A DNA stretch of 64,000 nucleotides from Spiroplasma cantharicola. Lineage in GTDB: Bacteria; Bacillota_I; Bacilli_A; Mycoplasmatales; Mycoplasmataceae. Both the position numbers and the translations under genes were made by a program. Under the pieces are notes generated by a model. It saw only the letters and a list, made by a program, of their open reading frames with translations, made no database searches and was not told the DNA's origin. The DNA is taken from the NCBI RefSeq assembly GCF_001281045.1, contig NZ_CP012622.1:558001-622000 (forward strand). Reading direction: 5' to 3'. Below are positions 31,921 through 41,525 of this stretch, one piece after another (position 1 is the stretch's first letter; each line of letters begins with the position of its first letter).

Positions 31921-31963
31921 AAGAACTAGAAAGTAAATAAATTCACTTTCTAGTTCTTTTTTT
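31921..31963 (+). terminator. Terminator of the beta-glucoside operon
   Basis: AAGAACTAGAAAGT (31921-31934) and ACTTTCTAGTTCTT (31945-31958) are perfect 14-bp arms followed by T residues. Confidence 0.85.
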
Positions 31964-32007
31964 AAAATAAATTTACTTTATAATATATTTGTTAAAGGAA
32001 AAAAATT

Positions 32008-32757
32008 ATGAATAAATTTAAATGAAAAAATCCGTTGCATATTTGTATCTTATTAGTTTTATCTTTTTGTATTATTTTTAATTTTTCAACACCAAAAATT
32101 AACTATGAAGTAAATAAAGTTAATACAAAAGAAAAAGTTATTATGATAACTTTTGATGATGGACCAAGTTTAGCAGATGAAACTATTTTAGATATTTTAA
32201 AAGAAAACAATGCAAAAGCTACTTTTTTTGGAACAGGTATTAATTATGAAAAATATTGAAAAGATGAAAAAGTAAAAGCAATTACTGACAGAATGGTTAA
32301 TGAGGGTCACACTTTAGGAAATCATTCATATTATCACAATAAGTATCAATTTAAGACAAAGTCTGCTTATGATGAGTTTTATAAAACAAGTGACATGATA
32401 GTTAAAATTTATGCAGAAAATAATATACCTAAAACAATAAGTGATGTCCCAATAAGAATGCCATTCTTGCAATATTATCGAGGGATGGATTATTTACAAA
32501 GTAAAATGCAAGTTGAATATTTTGTAAGAGGTTACTTAGGTTGTGATTATGATGAAGCAATCTGTGGAAAAGAAAAAATTTTAAAACAGTATAAAAGTAA
32601 TATAAGACCAGGTCAAATATTAGTTTGTCATACAAGAGATTATGCAAAAGAATGACTTCCTGATCTTTTAAAACATTTAAATGAAAAAAATTATAAAACG
32701 GTTAATTTCACCAATGGTGATCAAGACTATAGAAATTATGGGGGATTAATATTCTAA
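32008..32757 (+). CDS. Polysaccharide deacetylase (NodB-like, carbohydrate esterase 4)
   Basis: A 249-residue protein with an N-terminal membrane anchor or signal (LHICILLVLSFCIIFNF, residues 10-27) and an extracellular NodB domain. VIMITFDDGPS (about residues 45-55) carries the catalytic/metal Asp pair, and LGNHSYYHNKY (about 104-114) carries the two metal His. The later R-x-P motif reads IRMPF and RPGQILVCHTRD holds the final His. Family members deacetylate GlcNAc polymers. In a wall-less cell the substrate cannot be own peptidoglycan; a host glycan or capsule is inferred. Three TGA are Trp. Confidence 0.88.
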
Positions 32758-33044
32758 TGTGATCAGCTATTGAAATTATTCAATTTATTACTTTAAATAT
32801 TATTTCAATTTTCTTTATTTATTTTGCAGTTATTAATTCTATTAATAAAGAAGAAAAGAAATGACTTAGAATTGTACATATAGTTATCGGGGGATTAAAC
32901 TCTATTTGAATTATTTTAATTTATACTTTAAACTTTTTTATTTGAAAATCATCTTGAGGTGTCAATGTTGGTGTAAACTTTGGTTTTATTATTTTAGATA
33001 TATTATATTTATCAATGTGATTCATTTTAAAATTAAAAAAATAA
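32757..33044 (+). CDS. Small membrane protein with three helices
   Basis: A 95-residue protein whose ATG overlaps the stop of the deacetylase gene (TAATG), so the two are coupled. Three hydrophobic segments at about residues 5-28, 42-62 and 70-90. Residues 2, 37 and several others are TGA-encoded Trp, so it is unseen in the standard code. No family recognised; a helper to the deacetylase is possible but unproven. Confidence 0.65.
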
Positions 33045-33074
33045 GCAATTTTATTATTTAAATTTTAAAAATAT

Positions 33075-33106
33075 AAAAAAACAATAATTAATATTATTGT
33101 TTTTTT
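33075..33106 (+). terminator. Terminator of the deacetylase operon
   Basis: AAAAAAACAATAAT and ATTATTGTTTTTTT are perfect arms with a four-base loop, running into T residues. Confidence 0.75.
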
Positions 33107-33109
33107 ATA

Positions 33110-33161
33110 TTAAAGTACTTTAAGTAAGTTAAAGTACTTTAATTTTTCTAAATATTATAAT
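33110..33161 (+). promoter_or_regulatory. Promoter with two identical 14-bp palindromes
   Basis: TTAAAGTACTTTAA occurs exactly at 33110-33123 and again at 33129-33142, 19 bases centre to centre. TATAAT lies at 33156-33161, so the second palindrome covers the -35 position. This is the layout of a repressor or activator with tandem operators controlling the surface-protein gene at 33190. Confidence 0.6.
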
Positions 33162-33189
33162 ATAAATAGAATATTTTGAGGGGCAAATT

Positions 33190-35835
33190 ATGAGAAAAAT
33201 TTTTAAACCTTTAGCAATCATTATATTAATTATCGGACTTATCTTTTTAACATTTATGTATGCATTACCAAAGGGCAAAGATAAGAAAGTACAAGAGCAA
33301 AATTTTGTTATGAATCATGGTAATAAGGACTGACATTGAATTGAAAATTGAGAACAATATAATAAAGATCATAAAAATTTTGAAATTTATTCAAATAATA
33401 CTGACATTGCACATGTTACTGAAAAAGTAATTCATGATGATGGAAAATTTGAATTAAATGCAAATAGTGTTGGTCAAACTTTTCTAACTTTAGTAGGATC
33501 AACAAAAAATTCAAATTTAGAAAAAAAATGAATATTTCCAACTGAAATTTATGAATCAGTAGAGCCTGAAAAAATTAATATTGAGATATCAAATAATAAT
33601 TCAAGTATTGAAACTGGTAATACTGATTCTTCAATAGTAATTAAAAATTATTTAAGTTTAAGTAATCTTAGTATAGAGTCTACAAATAAAAATATTGCAA
33701 CAGTATTTAATGATAATGAAATTATTCATATATCTGCAATTGCAGAAGGTGAAACAAAAATAATCGTTAATGCTGATAACGCTATTAATCCTGTTGAAAT
33801 AAATGTTATAGTAAATAAAAAACTATTTGATATTGAATTATCAAATGATAATATCAATCTCCAAACTGAGGAAATTAATTCTTCAATTAGTATCAAAAAT
33901 TATAAAAGTTTAATGAATGTAAGTGTTAAATCTAAAAATAATAATGTAGTACAAGTAACAAATGAAAATGAAATTATTAAAGTAACAGCACTTGCAGAAG
34001 GTGAAACAAAAATAATTGTTAACGCTGATAACGCAAAAAGTCCTATTGAAATAAATGTTATAGTAAATAAAAAATTATTCGATATTGAATTATCAAATAA
34101 TAAAATTAGTATTGAAAATGGTCAGACTAACTCTTCAATTATTATTAAAAATTATAAAAATTTAGAGAATGTTAATGTTGATATAAAAAATTCAAAAATA
34201 GCTTCAGTTATTAATGAAGGAGAAGTTGTTAAAGTAACAGCGCTTGCAGAAGGTGAAACAAAAATAATTGTTAACGCTGATAACGCAAAAAATCCTGTTG
34301 AAATAAATGTTACAGTTACAAAAAAATTATTTATTATTGAATTATCAAACAATAATATTAGTATTGAAAATGGTCAAGCTAGTTCATCAATAAAAATAAA
34401 AAATTATGAAAGTTTAAATAATGTTAGTGTGGAATCTAAAAATATTAATGTGGCACAAGTAACAAATGAAAATGAAGTTATTAAAGTAACAGCGCTTGCA
34501 GAAGGTGAAACAAAAATAATTGTTAACGCTGATAATGCAAAAAATCCTGTTGAAATAAATGTTATAGTTACAAAAAAATTATTTAATATTGAATTATCAA
34601 ACAATAATATAAGTGTTGAAGCAGAAAAAACTGATTCAACTATATCAATAAAAAATTTTGAGGATTTAAATAATGTTTCTTTCAAAATAACTAATGAAAA
34701 AAATATTAACGTTACAAATGAAAATGAAATTATTAAAGTAACAGGACTTGTAGAAGGTGAAACAAAAATAATTGTTAATGCTGATAATGCAATTACTCCT
34801 GTTGAAATAAATGTTATAGTTACAAAAAAATTATTTAACATTGAATTATCAAATAAAGAAATTAGTATTGAAGCTGGTCAATCTGATTCAATAACAATAG
34901 AAAACTATAATAGCTTAAAAAATATTAATATAGAATCTAAAAATTCAAAAATTGCCTTAGTAATTAATGAATCAAATAATATAAAAATATCTGCAATTGC
35001 AGAAGGTGAAACAAAAATAATTGTTAACGCTGATAATGCAATTACTCCTGTTGAAATAAATGTTATAGTTACAAAAAAATTATTTAACATTGAATTATCA
35101 AATGATAATATTACTTTGGAAAGTGGTCAAACTAATTCATCAATAAGAATAAATAATTATGATAGTTTAGTTAATGTAGGTATTAAATCTAAAAATAATA
35201 ATGTCGCAGAAATAAAAAATGAAAATGGAATTATAAAAATATCTGCACTTGCAGAAGGTGAAACAAAAATAATTGTTAACGCTGATAATGCAAAAAATCC
35301 TGTTGAAATAAATGTTATAGTTACAAAAAAATTATTTAACATTGAATTATCAAACAATAATATAAGTATTGAAGCAGAACAAAATGATTTAATAACAATA
35401 GAAAACTTTGAAAATTTAATTAATGTAAGTATTAAATCAAATAATGAAGATATTATTGGAGTAGTTCATGAAAATGAGAAAATTAAAATTGAAGGACTTG
35501 TAGAAGGTGAAACAAAAATAATTGTTAACGCTGATAATGCAAAAAATCCTGTTGAAATAAATGTTACAATTACAAAAAAATTAATTGATATCAAAGTTAA
35601 TAAAACTAAAGTTAAAATTAGAGTAGGAAGTGCATTGACAAAAATAAAAATATTAAACTATGAGGATTTAGAAAATCCAGAAGTTAAAAATAGTTCTTCA
35701 GGTTTAATTACAGTATCTGTTAAGGAAGATACAATTTCAATTAAGGCACTTCTTATAGGAGATGCAACTATTACAGTTAATGCTGATAATGCCAGAGAAA
35801 TTGTTAAAATAGAAGTAAAAGCAAGATTGATTTAA
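33190..35835 (+). CDS. Large surface protein with nine Ig-like (Big_2-like) repeats
   Basis: An 881-residue protein with an N-terminal hydrophobic anchor (residues 7-28, no lipobox Cys) and an outward-facing repeat region. Residues 30-126 are unique and contain several TGA Trp. From about residue 127 to the end are nine units of 83-84 residues. Each has a K-LF-IELSNNNISIE strand, an Asn-rich middle, and a very constant AEGETKIIVNADNA-P-EINV segment, matching the bacterial Ig-like group 2 pattern. The last unit is more diverged and ends the protein. GAGGGG precedes the ATG. Adhesin or surface-coat role is inferred. Confidence 0.82.
33568..35835 (+). repeat. Nine in-frame tandem DNA repeats of about 252 bp
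   Basis: The motif GAAGGTGAAACAAAAATAAT recurs at 33745, 33997, 34249, 34501, 34753, 35002, 35254 and 35503, a period of 252 or 249 bases. The stretch encoding the constant half of each unit is nearly identical in DNA, while the other half varies. Such repeats can gain or lose units by recombination. Confidence 0.9.
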
Positions 35836-35845
35836 ATTTGATTTA

Positions 35846-36604
35846 TTAATTTTTATAGTCTATTAAAGTAGATAAATATTTATATAAATTAATTAGAAAA
35901 AAATTTATTCCATTTATATTTGATTCATAATACTTTTGGTCCAAAAATAATTTATTATCAATTAATTCAAAATTCTTTTCTCATAAATATGTATATAAGA
36001 TAAAAATATTATTTTTATCTATTTTATTTTTTAGGAACTCATAAGCATTATATAAACTTTCGGTTTCATTTCCTGTGAAAATAAAAATGTAGGAATAATC
36101 AAGAAAATGAATTTGATTTAAATTATTTAAATTTTTTGATAAATCAAAAATGTTAGTTTTATAATTTTTTTGATTTAGTAAATCAGAAAGAAATATTGAT
36201 GAGAAAGAAGTTTCATATGAAGACATTATTACAATTTCTTTATTAGCTTCTAAAACTCGTTTTTTAAATAGATCTATTTTAAAATTTGTATTTTTTGTAA
36301 AATTTGTAAAATTAATAAAAATTTCAGATATCTTACTTGTTTTGCTTTTCTTTATATCAATGAAGTTATTTTTATATTCTAGTTTTAAAATAATAACTAA
36401 TTCTCGATATCCAGAAACTGAAACAGTCTTTGAGAAATTTGTAATTGTAGCTTCACTTACATTGCAAATTTTAGCTAATTGCTTTTGTTTTTTAAAACTA
36501 TTATTTCAAAAATCTTTTAAAATTTGTTGACTTACAATTTTAAAAGTATTATTTAAATCATTTTTACTTATTTTTTCAATTTTTTTATATAGTAATTCAT
36601 TCAT
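35846..36604 (-). CDS. Second RpiR-type transcriptional regulator, diverged
   Basis: A 252-residue protein. The N-terminal helix-turn-helix KQLAKICNVSEATITNFSKT (about residues 40-59), followed by VSGYRELVIILKLEYKN, aligns with the regulator at 27941-28693. The C-terminal part keeps a SIS-like layout (EANKEIVIMSSYETSF, then SYIFIFTGNETESLY) but is shorter and poorer in conserved residues. No sugar operon is adjacent; it is convergent with the repeat surface-protein gene, 10 bases apart. Two TGA are Trp. The ATG at 36604 has only a weak ribosome site. Confidence 0.72.
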
Positions 36605-36840
36605 ATTTTCTTTGTTCTTATTTCTTTTTTAATCACAAATATTATATATTCTAATTTTTTAAATATTATTTTGAAAAGAATAATAAAAACTTTTTAATAA
36701 ACTCTGAATAAATATAAAATTATTTTTAATAATTTAGTTTTCAAAAAGTCAACCAATAATTTTAATATACAAAAGTTAAAGATAATACAATCTATTTTAA
36801 AATAGTTAGATATATGTTAAAATAAATATGGTGATTTCTT

Positions 36841-37113
36841 ATGAGTAAAAAAATATTTGATTTAAATAGAGAACTGAAATTTGATCTTGATTATGTCTAT
36901 TTCAATCAAGGAATTAGTGATTGTCTTCATGATAATCTTGCAGAAGATAAAAGAGATAGTTATTTTAAATGTACAAAATGTTTTACTATTTTTACATTTG
37001 AAAGTATGAAACAAGCACTTAAATTCCAGAAAAGAATTTTAAAAGATTTTGATTTTGAATTAGCAGAAAATAATTATAAATTATTAAGAAATGGTGACAA
37101 TAATGAACAATAA
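36841..37113 (+). CDS. Small cysteine-containing protein, zinc-ribbon-like
   Basis: A 90-residue cytoplasmic protein. Residues with metal-binding potential are DCLHD (about residue 28) and FKCTKCF (about 44-49), suggesting a small zinc site; this is inference. The last codons overlap the start of the ribF-like gene by 11 bases. No TGA. The 236 bases before it (36605-36840) contain AT-rich sequence with no recognisable element. Confidence 0.65.
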   Translation: MSKKIFDLNRELKFDLDYVYFNQGISDCLHDNLAEDKRDSYFKCTKCFTIFTFESMKQALKFQKRILKDFDFELAENNYKLLRNGDNNEQ

Positions 37114-37999
37114 TACTATTACATTTTTTTACAATAACATGACAATGATTATGCTACACCTTGAAAAATCAGTTGGTTTATTAGCTGATTTTGAAAATTG
37201 AAGTAAAAGTGAAGATGAACAAATATCTTTATTAAAAGAGACTGCATTAAAAGAAAATTTAAAAACTACACTTTTTATTTTAAGTAGTAGAGAAATGAAC
37301 TACGGACTTTGAAATTCTAAAAATATAATTAAAAAAGCAGAATTAAATAAAATTGATTATGTTGTTTTTTATCAATTAAATCCAATGATTAATACTATGG
37401 ATGATTTAGATTTATATCAAAACATTAGTGGTTTTTTAAATATAAAAAAAATGATTGTTGCAAACAATTTTTTATTAAAAGAAGCAAGTAAATTTTCAAC
37501 AAGCTTTGTTAAAAAATGTTGAAAAGAAAATGCAATAATAATAGAAGTTAAAAAAACAAAAGACTTAGAAGATAATTTAATTTTATTAAAGGAAAGTAAA
37601 TTTAAAGAATTTGAAAAAGAAAATAATCTAAATTATGAATTTACTGGAAGAGTTAGTGAAGGTAAAAAGAGGGGAAGAACAATTGGTTTTCCTACAATAA
37701 ATTTAATAACAGAAGAGTTCATAGCTTTAAGTTATGGTGTGTATGCTTGTGATGTATATGTTGAAAGTTTAGACAAACATTTTTTAGGCTCTGGATGTTA
37801 TTGAAAAAATGAAATGCAACAAGATGTATTTGAAATATTTTTAATAGATTTTGATAAAGAAATCTATGGATGAAAAGTTGAAGTTCGTTTAATTGAAAAA
37901 TTACGAGAAAATATTAAAGTTAATGGTTTTGATGAATTAAAGGAACTATTAAAAAAGGATCTTGCAAATACACTTAAATTCAAAAAACATATAAAATAG
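37103..37999 (+). CDS. ribF: RibF-like riboflavin kinase with a degenerate FMN adenylyltransferase domain
   Basis: A 298-residue protein. The C-terminal riboflavin kinase domain is clear: FTGRVSEGKKRGRTIGFPTI at about residues 181-200 carries the G-x-V--G-x--GR-x-GFPT motif, and YGVYACDVYVE and KVEVRLIEKLRENIKVNGFD follow. The N-terminal half should be a nucleotidyltransferase with GxFDGxHxGH and an ISSTxIR motif. It has neither; it reads ITFFYNNMTMIMLHLEKSVG. FAD synthesis by this protein is therefore doubtful. Several TGA are Trp. The gene is coupled to the upstream 90-residue protein. Confidence 0.8.
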
Positions 38000-38004
38000 A
38001 AATT

Positions 38005-38060
38005 AATTCTCTTAGTGTACATAATGTTAAAAGACATAAAAATATACTAAGAGAATTTTT
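38005..38060 (+). terminator. Terminator of the ribF-like gene
   Basis: AATTCTCTTAGTGTA (38005-38019) pairs with TATACTAAGAGAATT (38043-38057), one mismatch, 23-base loop, followed by T residues. Confidence 0.6.
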
Positions 38061-38064
38061 TACA

Positions 38065-38098
<34 letters not shown>

Positions 38099-38154
38099 TC
38101 ATACTATAAGGGATTCTAGGGAAATTTATAAATGATTCAATTATTTAGTTTTTT

Positions 38155-38452
38155 TAGTATATTCATTGTACTCAAGATTGAATATTTAAAGATAGAAATA
38201 AAATAAATGTCTCTTTTAATACTTCTGTTGGTAATAGCAGTAATTATAGCAATCATTTAGTTCCTGGCCCAGAATGCTCAGTTTATAACAAAATGATGAA
38301 TTTAACTCTACTAATAAAGTTGATATTCTTGATGTAACTGAGCAAGTTTCTTCTGGGGAACTTATTGGGGCGGATATCAACTTAGATTAGGAACAATTTG
38401 AAGTGATGAAGGTAGTGAACGATCTATCATTTCACTTAGTATTTTATATTAA
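38155..38452 (+). pseudogene. Frameshifted remnant of a surface-protein domain
   Basis: Only pieces in different frames are readable: HCTQDWIFKDRNKINVSFNT then SSNYSNHLVPGPECSVYNK; after a shift NDEFNSTNKVDILDVTEQV; after another shift YWGGYQLRLGTIWSDEGSE ending SIISLSILY and a stop. The fragments join into one plausible polar, beta-rich domain about 95 residues long, with no start. Base composition is less AT-rich than the neighbours. Origin unknown; a lost lipoprotein or adhesin is the simplest reading. Confidence 0.45.
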
Positions 38453-38472
38453 AAAATGAGTTAATGGCGGTT

Positions 38473-38518
38473 CTCATATAACCCCATATTTTTTACAAGT
38501 TATATGAGCGATTGCTCA
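38473..38518. repeat. Two adjacent hairpins in the decayed island
   Basis: CTCATATAAC (38473-38482) pairs with GTTATATGAG (38499-38508). Immediately overlapping, TGAGC GATT GCTCA (38505-38518) forms a second small stem. No T-run follows. The sequence to 38640 holds nothing else recognisable. Confidence 0.45.
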
Positions 38519-38679
38519 TAAAGTAAGATTTATTAATTGCGGTTATTAATAATAATATATATCGACAAGTTATGGATCTATTATCCTATTTAGAAAGAAT
38601 AATGAAAGCAATATCAGAAATGCTGAACTTTAATTTATTTATGTTAAAATACATTTGAATGAAAAGAGCAAAATAATTT

Positions 38680-39585
38680 ATGGAAAAACAAAAATTTTAT
38701 TTAGGTAGTCATGTAGGAATGAACGCAGCAAATAATTATCTAATTGGTAGTGCAAAAGAATCAATTGAAAATGGAGCAAATACTTTAATGTTTTTTACAG
38801 GAGCTCCTCAAAATACTAGAAGAACTGAAACAAGCAAACTTAATATTGTTGAATTTAAATCAATGTTGATTGAAAATAATATTGATATAAGCAAAGTTAT
38901 TTGTCATGGACCTTATACAATAAATTTGGCAAATACTGTAAAAGCAGAAACTTTTGACTTAGGAGTTAGACTTTTAAAAGAAGAATTACTTAGATTAGAA
39001 GAAATTGGTGTTCATACTGTTGTATTACATCCAGGTGCAGCTGTAGGAGCTCCAAGAGAACTTGCATTAGCAAATATTGCAAAAGGATTAAATATGGTTT
39101 ATAAAGCTCTTCCAAACACTCCAGTAAAAGTTGCTTTAGAAACTATGTCGGGAAAAGGAACAGAGGTTTGTATTACATTTGAAGAAATTAAAACTGTACT
39201 TGACTTAGTTGAGCAAAAGGATAAAGTTGGAGTATGTTTTGATACTTGCCATATGCATGATGCTGGCTATGATGTTAAAAATAACTTTGATAAAGTAGTT
39301 GAAGAATTTGATCAGATAGTTGGCTTAGATAAACTATTGGCAATTCATTTAAACGACAGTAAAAATCCAATTGCAAATCATAAAGATCGTCATGAAAATA
39401 TTGGCTATGGTTATATTGGTTTTGAATCACTTGCCAATATTGTTCATAATCCATTATTCAAAGAGATTCCAATTGTTTTAGAAACACCATGAATTAATGC
39501 AAAAGTTAGTCCTTATAAAGTAGAAATTGAAATGATTAAAAATAATAAATTTACAAATCCGTTTAAAGATAAAGAAATAAAATAA
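38680..39585 (+). CDS. nfo: Endonuclease IV (AP endonuclease)
   Basis: Zinc-dependent endonuclease that cuts DNA at abasic sites in base-excision repair; 301 residues. LGSHVGMNAA, FFTGAPQNTRR, VICHGPYTINLAN, VVLHPGAAVG, ALETMSGKGTE, GVCFDTCHMHDAGYD, IHLNDSKNP and DRHENIGYG are all family signatures with the metal His/Asp/Glu ligands. One TGA Trp occurs near the C terminus (TPWINAK). A weak ribosome site precedes the ATG. Confidence 0.95.
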
Positions 39586-39609
39586 AAACTGCTTTAAAAA
39601 GCAGTTTTT
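39585..39609. terminator. Bidirectional terminator between nfo and the convergent gene
   Basis: AAAACTGCT and AGCAGTTTT arms with a six-base loop; the minus-strand stop codon (39608-39610) lies at its edge. Confidence 0.7.
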
Positions 39610-40033
39610 ATTTATGATATAAATTTAATCTTAATCTCAATGACTTATCAAGAATTTTAATATTTGTTTTTATTTCCTTTATTTGTTCAGTAAAAATCGT
39701 TTGCAAGTAGTTATCTTGAATGTTTAATAACATTGAAATTGTTGTTAAAAACTCTACTCAAATAGAAGGATTTTCACTATATTGATTCATTTCCTTTAAG
39801 TTAATTTGTTCATTTTCAAGTATTTTTTTAAAATCACATTTATATTTTTTTAAGCATTCTTTATCAAATAAGTTAATTATCTTTAAATCCGAATAAATTA
39901 GGTTAAAATTACTTAATACCTTGATACATAATTCATTAATTTCTTTATTTGTTATTTCATTTCTTTGATTATTACCTAATAAATGAAATAAAGTATTCAT
40001 ATTGACATTATCATCTAAAAAATCATCACTCAT
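39608..40033 (-). CDS. Small soluble helical protein of unknown function
   Basis: A 141-residue protein, acidic and helical, without signal (SDDFLDDNVNMNTLFHLL at the N terminus). One TGA Trp occurs near residue 93. AAGGAGAAATT precedes the ATG at 40033; a GTG three bases upstream is an alternative. Divergent from the lipoprotein at 40099. No family recognised. Confidence 0.62.
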
Positions 40034-40098
40034 CACTAAATTTCTCCTTTATTTAATAATATATTAATGTAAAATAATAGGGAATTAAGGTGAAAAAA

Positions 40099-41091
40099 AT
40101 GAAAAAATTACTTACAATTTTAACTGGCTTATCTATAATTGTTACTCCAGCAACTCAAATAGTTAGTTGTAAAATAACAACAGATAATACTTTTAGAAGT
40201 TTTAAAGATATTGAAAAATATTGAGGAACAAAAACTCATAATACAATTATTTTTAATAGTGAACAAGCAAAAAGTGATGATGATAAATTAAAATATATTA
40301 ATACTGAAATAAAGAAAATTATATCTAATAATTTTATTAATCAAGAAGAAGTTAACAAGGCTTTAGGAAATAAACCAGATAATACAACAGTTAAGGATGA
40401 AACTGAATTAATTAAATTTGAATTTTATAAGTCAAATTTGGGTTTTCTAATTGGAAATGAAGAGAAACTGATTACATTTTTAACAGATAGCTTTCAAAAT
40501 GATAAAAGTAAACCAGTTGAAGTTTACTTTAAGTATAAAGATCCAAATAATAAAGAAAATCCAGATAAACTTAATGATAAATATTTAGATTTAAAATTCA
40601 CAAATATTCCAGAGTTAAAAAAAGGAGTTTATAAAGATAGTAATAGTATTTTTGGAAATATCAATAAAACAATTCAAATAGAAAAATATTTTTTTAATGA
40701 TTTAAGTGATGTGGTAAAGCAAAATGATACAAAATCACTTGACTCAGCTTTTTTTAAAAAAAATAAAAAATCTACATTAAAATTTATAAAAGGCATTTTT
40801 AAAGCTATAAAAGAATCTTCTGAAAACAACATTGATTTATCAAATACTTTACAGTGAGTCGAAATGGAAAATCCTCATATTAATGATGAAAAAAATCCTA
40901 AATATGAATGAAAAGTATTATCTCCTGAAGAACAGTTTTATAGAGAATTATTGAACACATCTGCTGATGAAGAAAGCCTACTAGAGGGTTTTGGAGAGTT
41001 AATAAAGGAATTAAAAAATGAAAATAGTAGTGGTTTAAAAAAATTAACATGATTAGGGTTAACAGATAATGTTTTTATTTTAAAACAATAA
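40099..41091 (+). CDS. Lipoprotein of unknown function
   Basis: A 330-residue surface lipoprotein with signal MKKLLTILTGLSIIVTPATQ and lipobox IVSC|K (Cys about residue 24). The mature part is Lys/Asp/Asn-rich with no recognised domain. AAGGTGA stands before the ATG. TGA Trp codons occur at about residues 43, 253, 269 and 317. It precedes nusB by 20 bases, so it may be cotranscribed with housekeeping genes, an odd pairing. Confidence 0.77.
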
Positions 41092-41111
41092 AGAAAGATA
41101 AAAAAAGAAAA

Positions 41112-41513
41112 ATGGAAAAGACAATTAGTATATTAAAAAAAAGAAGAAAAAATACAATTCAAATTTTGTATAGACTTTTTTTATTAGAAGAAGATATCAA
41201 TAAAATAAAACAAGAAGTTCTAGATGGTTTTCAATTGGAAACATTTGAAGAAGAATTAAATAATTATATTTTTGATATCTTAGATAATACACTTGAATAT
41301 AAAGCATTAATCTCAAATTTACTACCTGAACTTTGAAATTGAACTAGATTACCTAAAATTATTCAAGCAATTTTAGTTAATGGAGTTTATGAAATTAAAA
41401 AGGAAATAACACCAAAGGCAGTAATTATAAATGAGAGTATAGAATTAACAAGAGAATATTTACCAAGTTTTGAAACAGCATTTGTAAATGGTCTTTTAGA
41501 TAATATAAAATAA
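41112..41513 (+). CDS. nusB: Transcription antitermination protein NusB
   Basis: A 133-residue all-helical RNA-binding protein of the antitermination complex. The C-terminal signature is clear: ITPKAVIINESIELTREYLP followed by FVNGLLDNIK. The N terminus KKRRKNTIQILYRLFLLEED fits the R-x-x-A/I-x-Q-x-LY pattern. Two Trp are TGA-encoded. It heads the Bacillus-like cluster nusB - (insert) - xseA - xseB - dxs - yqxC. Confidence 0.86.
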
Positions 41514-41525
41514 GAGGGTACAATT

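Noticed and set aside
34404-34841. Minus-strand open frames within the surface-protein repeats (several of 60-145 codons)
   Set aside because: They recur with the 252-base period and are mirror frames of the repeats; the products are Phe/Ser-rich shadows.
33568-35835. CRISPR array because of regular repeats
   Set aside because: The repeat unit is 252 bases, in frame and protein-coding; there are no short direct repeats with unique spacers.
38100-38640. Insertion sequence or transposase
   Set aside because: No transposase motif or terminal inverted repeats with target duplication could be found; only protein fragments of surface type.
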